A stretch of DNA of 42,189 bases from Chitinophaga pinensis (GCA_945863035.1 CAMAZH010000022.1:1-42189); one strand, 5' to 3'. Counted from the stretch's first letter, positions 26,174 through 34,767 are shown. The notes: generated by a model not told the origin, from the letters alone. Made by a program: numbers and translations.

Positions 26174-26752
26174 ATGTCGTTCACATTAAATATCGGGGAT
26201 ATCTCCCCATCGTTCAAATTGCCCGCAACCGACGGCAATACCTACAATCTTTCGGATTTTAAAGAGGCTTTTCTGGCAATTTCATTTACATGCAACCACT
26301 GCCCATACGTCATCGGGTCGGATGAGGAGACGCGCAAAACAGTCCTTAAATTCGAATCTCTTGGTGTGCGATTTGTTGCAATCAACTCCAACAGCAAAAA
26401 CACCTATGTTGAAGATGATTTCGAGCATATGAAGAAACGTATGGAAGAATATAAGTTTCCATGGATATACCTTTACGACGAATCTCAGGAAATCGCCAAA
26501 GCCTACGGAGCGCTCAGGACTCCGCATTATTTTGTTTTCGACCAATACCGGAAGTTGGTTTACACCGGTCGTGGCGTTGATCAACCCCGCGACACTTCAA
26601 AAATGACTGTAAATGATCTCGACCGCACCCTGTCAGAGCTTACCCAAGGTATGCAAATTAGCATACCCGTAACCAACCCGATTGGTTGTAATGTTAAGTG
26701 GGACGGGAAAGACAAGCATTGGATGCCTGTCGATGCCTGCGATCTGGTTTAG
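26174..26752 (+). CDS. Thioredoxin-like redoxin (AhpC/TSA-type) with CxxC
   Basis: The ATG at 26174 gives [21 protein letters not shown], matching the common family start; ATG 26153 would add seven residues. The thioredoxin fold contains [10 protein letters not shown], with Cys40 and Cys43 as a thioredoxin-like CxxC rather than a single peroxidatic Cys. A second part of the family signature is [13 protein letters not shown] (cis-Pro region). The C-terminus contains NPIGCNVKW, a conserved extra Cys of this subfamily. It is probably a cytoplasmic thiol oxidoreductase or peroxiredoxin-like protein; the substrate is unknown. There is no signal peptide. It ends 1 bp from the convergent dihydroorotate dehydrogenase-like gene. 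Confidence 0.88.
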   Translation: MSFTLNIGDISPSFKLPATDGNTYNLSDFKEAFLAISFTCNHCPYVIGSDEETRKTVLKFESLGVRFVAINSNSKNTYVEDDFEHMKKRMEEYKFPWIYLYDESQEIAKAYGALRTPHYFVFDQYRKLVYTGRGVDQPRDTSKMTVNDLDRTLSELTQGMQISIPVTNPIGCNVKWDGKDKHWMPVDACDLV

Positions 26753-26753
26753 A

Positions 26754-27749
26754 TCACCTCTGTCCCCTGAAATACTTCATAAACTGAACACGCTGAAATA
26801 CAGCAGGATTTACCGATTCGTGCTGCCGCATTAAGGACCGGAATTCCTCAATGCTTTTATAGTTGTTCTTCTTCATCCAAGCTTGCAGCACGCTTATCAT
26901 CTCATCGCCATAATCGATACCGTTTTTATAAAAGGCTGAGGCTACCTGAACCGCATTGGCTCCGGCCAAAATCATTTTTATCATGGTATTTCCATCGTGA
27001 ACTCCCCCCGAAGATGCAAGATCGCATGAGACATAATCCCTCATTATGGCAATCCACCGCAGGGAAGGCGAGAAATCGCCGGGCGAACTCAAAACACCGG
27101 CAGAAGTAACCTCAAGGGTATCGATATCGATATCAGGACTGTAAAAGCGATTGAAAAGAACAAGACCGGCAATGCCTGATTCGGATAGTTTTTTGAGCAT
27201 CAGCGCCAGATCCGAAAAATAAAAGCTAACCTTAAGGGAGATTGGTATGGTGACCTGCTTCTTGACTTCCTTTACAATATCAAAATAGGTTTTTTCATTT
27301 TCGAACTTCGTCCGGTTCAGGTCTGAAGGTATAATAAAGATATTGAGTTCGAGGGCATCAGCTCCAGCTTCCTGAATTTGCTTAGGGAAATCAGTCCATT
27401 GCTCGGCTGTAACACAGTTAATACTTGGGATAACGGGGATTGAAAGTTTTTTCTTCGCTTCCCGGATAAAATCAAGGTAACGATAAGTGCTTTCTCTGTC
27501 GGCCCCGTCGAGGTAATCATAAAACTCCATCGATTCAGGATAAATAAACCCTGAAGAACTCATTTTGGATAAAGCCGCATCTTTTTCAATACGGATCTCT
27601 TCCTCAAAAAGGGATTTAAGAACAACGGCTCCTACTCCGTGCTTCTCAAAACGCTTGAGGTTGTCAATGTTATCTGTCAATCCCGATGAAGCCGCAATCA
27701 GAGGCGTCTTAAGATCAAGTCCGAGGTATTTTACGCTTAGGTCTGCCAT
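26754..27749 (-). CDS. Dihydroorotate dehydrogenase-like FMN protein
   Basis: The ATG at 27749 gives MADLSVKYLGLDLKTPLIAASSG, the usual start of this TIM-barrel family; an upstream in-frame ATG at 27785 would add an implausible leader. The 331 residues fit class-1-like PyrD relatives. IPSINCVTAEQWTDF, ALELNIFIIPSD, ISLKVSF and the C-terminal SSGGVHDGNTMIKMILAGANAVQVASAFY (FMN phosphate site) are visible. The catalytic base position of true PyrD (Ser/Cys in N-C-P-N) is here in ELNIFIIPSD, so dihydroorotate may not be the substrate. No pyrimidine gene is nearby. Family members are usually annotated only as dihydroorotate dehydrogenase-like. Confidence 0.87.
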   Translation of the reverse strand: MADLSVKYLGLDLKTPLIAASSGLTDNIDNLKRFEKHGVGAVVLKSLFEEEIRIEKDAALSKMSSSGFIYPESMEFYDYLDGADRESTYRYLDFIREAKKKLSIPVIPSINCVTAEQWTDFPKQIQEAGADALELNIFIIPSDLNRTKFENEKTYFDIVKEVKKQVTIPISLKVSFYFSDLALMLKKLSESGIAGLVLFNRFYSPDIDIDTLEVTSAGVLSSPGDFSPSLRWIAIMRDYVSCDLASSGGVHDGNTMIKMILAGANAVQVASAFYKNGIDYGDEMISVLQAWMKKNNYKSIEEFRSLMRQHESVNPAVFQRVQFMKYFRGQR

Positions 27750-28007
27750 GGATTTTTTTTTTGTAATATAAGATATCAGAATCAAACAAATTTAATCTTT
27801 TTCCCTTTGTATATAAACAGCGATGGACGATTATACTATGTTGTGTAAAAGGAATTTTGCATGAAGCCCAAATTTGAATCAGTTAAGGAAAAGGGGAAAT
27901 CCCTTACTGCTGCCCCGAAACCCACTCCGCAGAAGCAAACCCGATGCTGCCGCAAAAAAATGTTAATAATAATTGTCTGAATTATGGATTTATATAGCCT
28001 TAATTCA

Positions 28008-28015
28008 TATTTTTG
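28008..28015 (+). promoter_or_regulatory. TAnnTTTG-type -7 element before the SPOR lipoprotein
   Basis: TATTTTTG matches the Bacteroidota -7 consensus and lies 36 bp before the chosen ATG at 28052. The 27750-28007 gap shows no gene. Confidence 0.4.
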
Positions 28016-28051
28016 TTCAAGTTGACATATTTCACATTTAATCAAATGATT

Positions 28052-28525
28052 ATGAAAAGAACGATTATTTATATTCTGGCTGTTTCGATGGTGTCATTTT
28101 CTTCATGCAAAAAGCTCAATCAGTGGTTTGGAAAACCGGCCATGAGTCAACAGGAAATTGATGCCCTTGTAGCTGAAAACGACGAGTTGCAGAACCAGAT
28201 TAAAGAAGACGCCGCTGCTTATGAAAGGGAGTTGGATGCACTGCGGGCCGAATATGAGCAAAAACTTGCCAACTATGAGGCTTCGAATCCCAAAGCACCG
28301 GTCACCGGCTTTTATGTAGTGGTTGGAAGTTTCAAAAACCAGAAGTATGCCGAGGAATATGCTGGCAAAATCAAATCCATGGGCTATGAGGGAAACGTTA
28401 TCGACGGGCCATCAAACTTTAAACTCGTTACCTCTTCCACTCATTCAGGATTAAAGGATGCATTGCCTGCATTGAAAAAGGCGCGTTCCGTGATTGCTTC
28501 GAAATCATGGGTGTATTTCAAATAA
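28052..28525 (+). CDS. SPOR-domain lipoprotein
   Basis: The 157-residue protein is read from ATG 28052 (MKRTIIYILAVSMVSFSSC), with the lipidated Cys at residue 19; two earlier in-frame starts add no signal features. Residues ~38-75 form a Glu/Ala-rich coiled coil (QQEIDALVAENDELQNQI). Residues ~84-157 are a SPOR domain beginning GFYVVVGSFKNQKYAEEYAGKI and ending SKSWVYFK. SPOR domains bind peptidoglycan denuded of stem peptides at division sites. The protein is therefore a candidate division or cell-wall-associated lipoprotein of the envelope. It stands alone between oppositely directed genes and is followed by a weak ACTCC/GGAGT hairpin at 28531-28544. Confidence 0.9.
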   Translation: MKRTIIYILAVSMVSFSSCKKLNQWFGKPAMSQQEIDALVAENDELQNQIKEDAAAYERELDALRAEYEQKLANYEASNPKAPVTGFYVVVGSFKNQKYAEEYAGKIKSMGYEGNVIDGPSNFKLVTSSTHSGLKDALPALKKARSVIASKSWVYFK

Positions 28526-28597
28526 TAAACACTCCCGCAGGAGTCGCAATCTATTGAACATTTCATGCGAAACCAATAATTATTATGGCGCGGGTCA

Positions 28598-29803
28598 TCA
28601 CGACCCCGTCATAATAAACAAAGGCTGAAACTCGAAGCTTTTGTAGTGGGGGCGGTAGCGATCGGTGTTGTAATATTTTTTCAGATCCACCAGCTTTTTC
28701 GAAGATGTGACAACGTCCAGGGGAGCATTGTCGTAACGACCGTTCCGAAGAACAACGAGTCTCCCGTGTATTCCCTTGAGAACAAGGTCCAGCGCCAGAT
28801 TCCCATAAGCCATGGGGACAATGGAGTCAATTGAGTCCGGGTCACCTCCCCTTACCAGATACCCCAGTTGCTGGGTAATTACGTTTACCGCTTTGCCATT
28901 ATTATATTCCGGCGAAATCTCCTTTATTTTCCCTGAAACGGCTTCTCCAATTCCCCCAAGCTTGGAATGGCCATACATGTCTTTTTCCTTCAGTCGAAAC
29001 ATCATTTCTTCCATACCCGAAAAAGTAGCTCCTTCAGAGACCAGAACCACAGAGTATTTGCTGGGGTTATTCTTTCTGTCTTCCACCAGCAAACGCGTTA
29101 GCTTCTCGATATCAAACTTGTATTCCGGTATCACGCATCGGTTGGCCGCCCCGGCCATGGTGGGCAGCATGGCCGTAAATCCGGCGTATCTTCCGAACAC
29201 TTCAAGTACAAGAATTCTCTCATGAGACCCGGCCGAAGTCCTGAGCGTATTGGTCATGTTGATGGTGCGGGTAACACATGTGCTGAAACCTATGCAATAA
29301 TCGGTGCCCGGAACATCATTGTCCATGGTTTTGGGAATGGCAATAACCTTTACCCCTTCCTGGTACATTCTTACGGCATAGGAAAGTGTGTCGTCGCCGC
29401 CGATAGGAATAAGAAAATCCACTCCCAGGAAACTGAGGTTCTTCAACACCTCGGGGGTCAGGTCGTTTATGTCGTCAGTGTATATCGACTGCAGATGGTC
29501 GGGGACCATATCTTTCGGGACATGACTGGGTCTTGTCCTTGAGGTATGCAGAAAGGTTCCCCCGGTTCGCCCTGCTTTATTTACGATTTCCTCGCTTAAA
29601 TACTGGAAGTTGTCACTGTTGTCGGCTTCTTTGTCGCGCTGAAGCTCCATAATTCCTGCCCAGCCTCTGCGAAGCCCAAGGACCCGGTATCCTTCCCGGA
29701 GAGCCCTGATGGTTATCGCCCTTATGGCCGGATTTAATCCCGGCACATCGCCACCCCCTGTAAGAATAGCGATAGTTCCTCTTTTGCGTTTGGAATCTGG
29801 CAT
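28598..29803 (-). CDS. pfkA: 6-phosphofructokinase, pyrophosphate-type signature (copy 1)
   Basis: The 401-residue enzyme phosphorylates fructose 6-phosphate. The start is TIAILTGGGDVPGLNPAIRAI. GGDDT (135-139) and PKTMDND (157-163, Lys158) occupy the phosphoryl-donor site. In E. coli PfkA, Gly104 and Gly124 are at these positions and favour ATP; Asp and Lys there mark pyrophosphate-using enzymes. MGREAG-like VFGRYAGFTA and the C-terminal region are intact. Pyrophosphate use is thus a residue-based inference. The gene follows copy 2 on the same strand, separated by a terminator and a leader hairpin, so it is probably transcribed alone. It is longer than bacterial ATP-PFKs (~320). Confidence 0.93.
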   Translation of the reverse strand: MPDSKRKRGTIAILTGGGDVPGLNPAIRAITIRALREGYRVLGLRRGWAGIMELQRDKEADNSDNFQYLSEEIVNKAGRTGGTFLHTSRTRPSHVPKDMVPDHLQSIYTDDINDLTPEVLKNLSFLGVDFLIPIGGDDTLSYAVRMYQEGVKVIAIPKTMDNDVPGTDYCIGFSTCVTRTINMTNTLRTSAGSHERILVLEVFGRYAGFTAMLPTMAGAANRCVIPEYKFDIEKLTRLLVEDRKNNPSKYSVVLVSEGATFSGMEEMMFRLKEKDMYGHSKLGGIGEAVSGKIKEISPEYNNGKAVNVITQQLGYLVRGGDPDSIDSIVPMAYGNLALDLVLKGIHGRLVVLRNGRYDNAPLDVVTSSKKLVDLKKYYNTDRYRPHYKSFEFQPLFIMTGS

Positions 29804-29813
29804 AATTTCTAGA

Positions 29814-29839
29814 TTTATGTTTCAGTTGAGAAACATAAA
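29814..29839 (-). promoter_or_regulatory. 10-bp stem-loop just before the copy 1 start codon
   Basis: TTTATGTTTC (29814-29823) and GAAACATAAA (29830-29839) are exact reverse complements around AGTTGA. The hairpin ends only 10 bp upstream of the phosphofructokinase ATG at 29803. It could form in the mRNA leader and affect translation, or be an operator. There is no T-run after it, so a terminator is unlikely. Confidence 0.5.
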
Positions 29840-29892
29840 AATACGATAAAAATAGGTGAAATGCAATTGGAGGGGCTTCGGCAGCGTGGAAT

Positions 29893-29921
29893 TAAAAAAG
29901 CCGCCTCGGGCAGAGGCGGCT
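29893..29921 (-). terminator. Intrinsic terminator after phosphofructokinase copy 2
   Basis: On the minus strand a 9-bp GC-rich stem (AGCCGCCTC and GAGGCGGCT, loop TGCCC) is followed by TTTTT from within the stem end onward. It starts 10 bp after the stop of copy 2 at 29932. This is the clearest classical terminator in the window and separates the two phosphofructokinase genes. Confidence 0.92.
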
Positions 29922-29931
29922 ATTACAAAAA

Positions 29932-31191
29932 CTATCTTTCGTCTTCGTCCCAGTTAAGAATCTTATAGAAATCGAATTCTTCGGGGTTCTGAACAAATTT
30001 CTTTGCTCCCCTGTAATCCGCCGGGGAAATAAAGTGAAGATTGTTACGGTAGATCAACTGTACCTTTTCGGCGTTGATATTTACCAGACGGGGTTTTACC
30101 TTTCCTTTTTCGTCCTCAACATCTTTCAGGAAAAGCGGGGTTATCTCACCGGCCCGGTCAATGGTTACCATGCAGCCGGTTACTCCTTTTTTAAACAGCT
30201 TATACACTCCAAGCCCAAGGCGGGTAGCATAGTTCAAGTCGTACGCGATTGGCCTGCAGCAGCGAAGTTCGTAACCCATCTCGTTAGGGCGACTCTTCAC
30301 ATTGATTCGCAACGTCTTTAACTTTTGTTGAACAAGCATATTGAAAATATGCGATTTGCTCACGTTTCCAAGCTCGGGATGACCATGATCATCATAAGTG
30401 AAGTTGATACCGGTAGCAATAATCTCCTCGTCGCTCATAAAGTGGAAAACGCCTTCAGAAATAATCGCAACCCCATAGTCAATGCCCAACAAACGCCTCT
30501 TAACCATCGAGGAAATAACCAGGTTGGTGATTTTCTCAAAGGTAATTTTCGTTTTGTCAAACATCTCGGGAATGATAATCATCGGATAGTGGCAAGCCGT
30601 TCCGATGCCGAATGCAAGGTGTCCCGCTTCGCGACCCATGGCGGAAACCACGAACCAGTTTCCGCTGGTGCGGGCATCCTCATAAATCGTGGATGCAAGC
30701 CTAACCCCTTCCTCCTTGGCCGAATGATACCCGAATGTGGGAGTTCCTTCTGGCAGCGGAAGATCGTTGTCGATTGTTTTTGGTACGTGAATGTTTGCAA
30801 CATCCATTTTCTCACTAGCCAGATATTTAGCCAAACGATTCGCTGTTGATGCGGTATCGTCTCCCCCAATGGTAACTAAAATCTTTACATTGTTCTTACG
30901 GAAGAAATCGACCTTGAACTCGTCATCCTTCGGTTTGTAACGACTCATCTTAAGCGCCGACCCTCCCCTGCTGTATATCTGATCGGCATACTCAAAATCG
31001 AGATAATCGAATGCCGGCTCAGCAGAAAACAGGGATTTGTACCCGCCGTTCAAGCCTAATACCTGATAGCCGTTCTGAAGAAAAATCTTCGTAACCGAAC
31101 TTATTACTGTGTTTATTCCCGGAGCAGGTCCCCCTGCGCATAAAATTGCAACTGCTTCTTTCATTGGTTCTGATATTACTTTTTTATTCAT
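29932..31191 (-). CDS. pfkA: 6-phosphofructokinase, pyrophosphate-type signature (copy 2)
   Basis: The 419-residue protein is a second, distinct phosphofructokinase. It has AVAILCAGGPAPGINTVISS at the N-terminus, GGDDT (Asp112 at the E. coli Gly104 position) and PKTIDNDLP (Lys138 at the Gly124 position). MGREAGHLAFGIG and a long C-terminal region with NEMGYELRCCRPIAYDLNYATRLG complete the fold. This residue pair is the pyrophosphate-dependent signature. Sequence differences from copy 1 are large, so the two are old paralogues of different subfamilies, not a recent duplication. It is divergent from the metal-regulator gene, 174 bp away. Pyrophosphate made or spent here connects to the membrane pyrophosphatase at the window start. 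Confidence 0.93.
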   Translation of the reverse strand: MNKKVISEPMKEAVAILCAGGPAPGINTVISSVTKIFLQNGYQVLGLNGGYKSLFSAEPAFDYLDFEYADQIYSRGGSALKMSRYKPKDDEFKVDFFRKNNVKILVTIGGDDTASTANRLAKYLASEKMDVANIHVPKTIDNDLPLPEGTPTFGYHSAKEEGVRLASTIYEDARTSGNWFVVSAMGREAGHLAFGIGTACHYPMIIIPEMFDKTKITFEKITNLVISSMVKRRLLGIDYGVAIISEGVFHFMSDEEIIATGINFTYDDHGHPELGNVSKSHIFNMLVQQKLKTLRINVKSRPNEMGYELRCCRPIAYDLNYATRLGLGVYKLFKKGVTGCMVTIDRAGEITPLFLKDVEDEKGKVKPRLVNINAEKVQLIYRNNLHFISPADYRGAKKFVQNPEEFDFYKILNWDEDER

Positions 31192-31332
31192 TTGCCATTA
31201 TTTTGGACAATCTGTAAGAGAAATTAATGTTTTTGATTGAATCTGTTACCCAACCGATTTTCAGAGAACAAAGATGGAGATATCTTTTTAAAAAAACAGA
31301 TAGAAAACGTCTAAATTATTTCCGGGAATGCT

Positions 31333-31357
31333 TAAATTTGCAAGTCTGTTGCAAATT
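31333..31357 (+). promoter_or_regulatory. Palindromic operator overlapping a promoter element (candidate Zur box)
   Basis: AATTTGCAA (31335-31343) and TTGCAAATT (31349-31357) are exact reverse complements with spacer GTCTG. The left arm overlaps TAAATTTG (31333-31340), a perfect TAnnTTTG -7 element. The site lies 8 bp before the ATG of the Fur-family regulator. Zur boxes are typically 23-bp palindromes covering promoters, the same size as this one. Autoregulation and control of the downstream transporter are inferred. Confidence 0.65.
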
Positions 31358-31365
31358 ATTACATC

Positions 31366-31782
31366 ATGGATCACAAAGAAATACTCAAAAACAGCAAACT
31401 TAGCCTTACCTCCCATAGGATAGAATTGTTAAGTATACTTTCAAAATGCAAACAGGCTGTCAGCGAGAGAGAATTGGAATCCTTGATGAACGGTAGTTGT
31501 AACCGCACAACCGTTTACCGTAACCTCAATTCTCTGGTGGAGAAAAAGATCGTCCACAGGATTTTGTCGGCCGAGGCGGTAAAGTACAAACTTGCAAACG
31601 GGAAAAACAAGGGCGGGAAAAAACCTGACCATGTGCATTTCGAATGCAGAAGATGCAACACCACTTTCTGTATGGAGGAGCTGTCGATAGAGGATTACAA
31701 ACTCCCCGAAGGGTTCAGAAAACTGGAGAACCAGTTCATCATTTTTGGAATATGCAAAAACTGCCTGCATGAACAGGAATAA
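31366..31782 (+). CDS. zur: Fur-family metal repressor, probably Zur
   Basis: The 138-residue protein has the Fur layout. The winged helix spans ~10-80: [25 protein letters not shown], then [19 protein letters not shown] as recognition helix and wing. The dimerisation domain contains [14 protein letters not shown] and a C-terminal CKNC, the two CxxC pairs of a structural zinc site. Fur-family subtypes cannot be separated by sequence alone, but the zinc-type ABC transporter genes downstream favour Zur. The stop overlaps the yidD start by 14 bp, so translation is coupled. A perfect palindrome lies over its promoter. Ferric or peroxide-sensing subtypes remain possible. Confidence 0.85.
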   Translation: MDHKEILKNSKLSLTSHRIELLSILSKCKQAVSERELESLMNGSCNRTTVYRNLNSLVEKKIVHRILSAEAVKYKLANGKNKGGKKPDHVHFECRRCNTTFCMEELSIEDYKLPEGFRKLENQFIIFGICKNCLHEQE

Positions 31783-32125
31783 AATCATATCGTTGCTTCT
31801 TGAGAACCCTGTCTCAAAAGGAGTTTCCTGGTTTTTTAGCGGGATATTCATCCTCCTTGTGAAATTCTATCAACTTTCGATATCCCCCCTTCTGCCCAAC
31901 TCATGCCGCTATACGCCCTCCTGCTCCCAGTATGCCATCGGGGCATTAAAAGTGCATGGTCCCATCAAGGGATTGATTCTTGGTATATACCGCATCGCCC
32001 GCTGTAATCCTTGGGGCGGACATGGTTTTGACCCTGTTCCTGAAAAAGGAACCCCTCTTTCGAACATTAAGAATAAAGCTAAACATAGTGGTCATCATCA
32101 TGGTGACTGCAATCACAACTCCTAA
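31769..32125 (+). CDS. yidD: Membrane protein insertion efficiency factor YidD
   Basis: YidD assists YidC/Sec-dependent insertion of inner-membrane proteins. ATG 31769 lies inside the end of the repressor gene. The 118 residues include a membrane-associated N-terminal helix ([23 protein letters not shown]) and the family core [20 protein letters not shown]...[17 protein letters not shown], with its conserved Cys residues. An unusual C-terminal tail ([13 protein letters not shown]) is rich in His with one Cys, resembling a metal-binding tail, in keeping with its position between a metal repressor and a metal transporter. yidD is more often found near rnpA and yidC, so this placement is notable. 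Coordinates run directly into the transporter lipoprotein. Confidence 0.93.
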   Translation: MNRNKIISLLLENPVSKGVSWFFSGIFILLVKFYQLSISPLLPNSCRYTPSCSQYAIGALKVHGPIKGLILGIYRIARCNPWGGHGFDPVPEKGTPLSNIKNKAKHSGHHHGDCNHNS

Positions 32126-32141
32126 AAAAAATCCGAACCCA

Positions 32142-33020
32142 ATGAGATCTGTCCTAATTATCGCCCTGATTATCGCCCTATCTTCATGCAACACCACCCC
32201 TCCTGCCAAACCCGGCAAAGCGGTCTCGGTAAGTGTGCTTCCCCAGAAATACTTTGTGGAGGCTATTGCCGGTGAGGGTATTAAAGTAAATGTGATGATT
32301 CCGCCGGGAGCCTCGCATTCGAGCTATGAGCCCACCGCACGGCAAATGAATTTGTTGGTAAATTCGCAGGCTTATCTTAAAATTGGCCATCTTGACTTTG
32401 AGCTTTCCTGGATGCCTCGTTTCGGGGGAGTAAACCCGGGTATGAAAATTTTCGATCTCTCGGAAGGGATTGATCTGATTGCCGGCGAATGCGATCACCA
32501 TAACGAGCCCGGGCATATTCACTCACAGGAAGAAGGGAAAGGAATCGACCCGCATACCTGGATGTCGCCGGGAAATGTTAAAATCATCGCCACAAACATC
32601 CTGAACTCGCTGAACTCAATCTTTCCCTCTGACTCAACCGTTTTCCGGTCGAACTTCAATTCCTTTATGATGACGGTGGATAGTGTTCATGCGCTTTACA
32701 ACCAGAATGCCAGCAAACTAAAGGGACGGAGTTTTATTATTTATCACCCGGCACTGGCCTATCTGGCAAGGGATTACGGTATGGAACAAATCGTTCTTGA
32801 ATTCGAAGGGAAAGAGCCCCCCCCAGCGCATATCAAGGCTATAATCGATCTGGCAAAAGAAAAAAACATAGGCTTTATTTTTGTCCAGAAGCAGTTCAGC
32901 CTCGACAACTCTCGTTCACTGGCGAAAGAAATCAATGCAGAGATAATCCCAATCGACCCGATGGACGAAAATTGGAAAGAGCAAATGATTGAAATATTAA
33001 ACCATCTTCTGGCAAATTAA
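32142..33020 (+). CDS. znuA: Metal (zinc-type) ABC transporter substrate-binding lipoprotein
   Basis: The start at 32142 gives MRSVLIIALIIALSSC, a lipoprotein signal with Cys at residue 16; upstream in-frame starts would precede it with non-signal sequence. The 292-residue cluster A-I binding protein has the metal ligands' contexts GASHSSYEP, HLDFE, HTWMSP and YHPALAYLARDYG. A short acidic/His loop (CDHHNEPGHIHSQEEGKG) before HTW is typical of zinc binders rather than manganese binders. It delivers the metal to the membrane permease encoded downstream. Only 16 bp separate it from yidD. A 155-bp gap follows before the ATPase, the largest in this unit, and holds no visible gene. Confidence 0.92.
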   Translation: MRSVLIIALIIALSSCNTTPPAKPGKAVSVSVLPQKYFVEAIAGEGIKVNVMIPPGASHSSYEPTARQMNLLVNSQAYLKIGHLDFELSWMPRFGGVNPGMKIFDLSEGIDLIAGECDHHNEPGHIHSQEEGKGIDPHTWMSPGNVKIIATNILNSLNSIFPSDSTVFRSNFNSFMMTVDSVHALYNQNASKLKGRSFIIYHPALAYLARDYGMEQIVLEFEGKEPPPAHIKAIIDLAKEKNIGFIFVQKQFSLDNSRSLAKEINAEIIPIDPMDENWKEQMIEILNHLLAN

Positions 33021-33175
33021 GGCTTTTTTTCCGAACTCCCTGGAAGATCCGGAATCCTGAACAAAAGGACTTTCAAGAAAAAAGAGTCAGACTCCGAAAA
33101 GGCCAATAACGTTTCCCAAGCGGGTTGATGATCCAGGATTTGGTAGGATGAAGTAGTAACCGATTTATAAAAGGA

Positions 33176-33940
33176 ATGAGCAAAATACTTGAGATAAAAA
33201 ACCTGGATGCAGGATACGAAGATTCCCTGGTGCTGAGGAAAATCAATTTCCAGGTACACTCCACAGATTTTATAGGGATCATTGGGCCTAATGGCGGCGG
33301 AAAAACCACCCTTATTAAAGCCATCCTGGGAATTATTAAGCCCATAAGCGGAAGCATTGTCTACCACTTCCCCGGAAAACCGCATGATTTCCTGAAATAC
33401 ATCGGTTACCTCCCCCAACAAAATCTAATCGACAAAAAATTTCCAATTTCTGTACGGGAGGTAGTTCTTTCAGGCCTGACCTCACAAAAGCCGCTTATTT
33501 TCAGGTTCTCTTCCGCTGATAAAAAGAAAGCCGACGAACTGCTTGAGAAATCAGGTCTGAGCAGCATTTCCCAAAACCCGGTAGGTGAGCTTTCCGGCGG
33601 CCAACTTCAAAGGGTTTTTCTGGCCAGAGCCGTAATATCCAATCCCCGTCTCCTTATACTCGACGAGCCCAGCACCTATGTTGATAACCGTGCAGAGTTT
33701 GAATTGTACGAGACCCTGAAAGAACTGAATAAAAGTATAGCAATCCTGCTGGTTTCTCATGATATCGGCACCATTTCAAGCTATATCAAGACCATTGCCT
33801 GCGTAAACGGGAATCTCCATTATCATCCTTCCAACGAAATCAATGCCGAAGAGCTCAATGTATATAATTGCCCGATCGATATAATTGCCCATGGACCGGT
33901 GCCCCACAGAGTTTTACAGGAACATATAAAACGAAAATAA
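33176..33940 (+). CDS. znuC: Metal ABC transporter ATP-binding protein
   Basis: The 254-residue ATPase has Walker A GPNGGGKTT, signature LSGGQ, Walker B RLLILDEP and switch His in SHD. Its layout follows the ZnuC/MntB-type metal transporters (KILEIKNLDAGYEDSLVLRKINF). Its start is ATG 33176 with GGA-like AAAAGGA just upstream, one of the few recognisable ribosome sites here. The stop TAA overlaps the permease ATG by one base (TAATG), showing tight coupling. Its C-terminal ~25 residues are a short extension of the type common in this family. The metal is inferred from neighbours. Confidence 0.93.
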   Translation: MSKILEIKNLDAGYEDSLVLRKINFQVHSTDFIGIIGPNGGGKTTLIKAILGIIKPISGSIVYHFPGKPHDFLKYIGYLPQQNLIDKKFPISVREVVLSGLTSQKPLIFRFSSADKKKADELLEKSGLSSISQNPVGELSGGQLQRVFLARAVISNPRLLILDEPSTYVDNRAEFELYETLKELNKSIAILLVSHDIGTISSYIKTIACVNGNLHYHPSNEINAEELNVYNCPIDIIAHGPVPHRVLQEHIKRK

Positions 33941-34767
33941 TGGAAGGCCTTATCGAATTAATTCATTACCAGTATTTTATCAATGCAATCCTGGCCTCCC
34001 TGTTAGCCGCTATAAGCTGTGGGATAGCGGGCACCTATGTTGTTTCCCGACGCATCGTTTTTATAAGCGGAGGTATTACCCACACCTCCTTTGGAGGAAT
34101 AGGAATCGGGTATTTTCTGGGATTCAACCCGGTATGGGGAGCTGCTATGTTCTCGGTGCTTTCAGGACTTGGGATTGAGTATTTCACCCGCAAAGGGAAT
34201 ATCCGCAACGATTCGGTAATTGCCATGCTCTGGTCGCTCGGGATGGCTATTGGGGTAATATTTATCTATCTTACTCCGGGATATGCCCCTAATCTGATGA
34301 CCTATCTTTTCGGCAGCATACTTACTGTTAATGCCGCAGATCTTTATATGTTGCTGGGACTAACCCTTGTAATAATACTATTCTTTTCGATTTTCTTCCG
34401 GAGGATACAGTATATCTCCTTCGATCAGGAATATGCTTCATCCCTGAATCTGCATGTGGGATTCATCAACTATAGCCTTATGGCACTGGTATCGCTCACA
34501 ATTGTCTTCAACATTAAGTTGGTGGGGATAATTCTTTTGCTGTCGATGCTCACAATCCCCCAGAACGCCGCAAATCTCCTTACCAAAGATTACAAGAAAA
34601 TCATCATCCTGTCAATTCTAATCGGTTTTGCCGGATCGCTGTGCGGACTGGTTATCTCATACTTCCTCAATATACCAAGCGGGGCTACAATAATCTTCAG
34701 CCTGGTGTGCATATATCTTTTATTGCGACTCTATCTTAACCTCCGAAAGCTGATTGACAAATCATGA
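33940..34767 (+). CDS. znuB: Metal ABC transporter permease
   Basis: The ATG at 33940 overlaps the ATPase stop. The 275 residues contain about 8-9 hydrophobic helices and the ABC-3 family pattern: ISCGIAGTYVVSRRIVFISGGITHTSFGGIGIGYF near the start, and LLSMLTIPQNAANLLTKD toward the middle-end (coupling helix). It forms the inner-membrane channel with the ATPase, fed by the binding lipoprotein. It is the last gene of the Zur-type unit. The next gene (34810) is convergent; the 42-bp gap between them has an AAAAAAGCTTTT run but no clear terminator. Confidence 0.92.
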   Translation: MEGLIELIHYQYFINAILASLLAAISCGIAGTYVVSRRIVFISGGITHTSFGGIGIGYFLGFNPVWGAAMFSVLSGLGIEYFTRKGNIRNDSVIAMLWSLGMAIGVIFIYLTPGYAPNLMTYLFGSILTVNAADLYMLLGLTLVIILFFSIFFRRIQYISFDQEYASSLNLHVGFINYSLMALVSLTIVFNIKLVGIILLLSMLTIPQNAANLLTKDYKKIIILSILIGFAGSLCGLVISYFLNIPSGATIIFSLVCIYLLLRLYLNLRKLIDKS

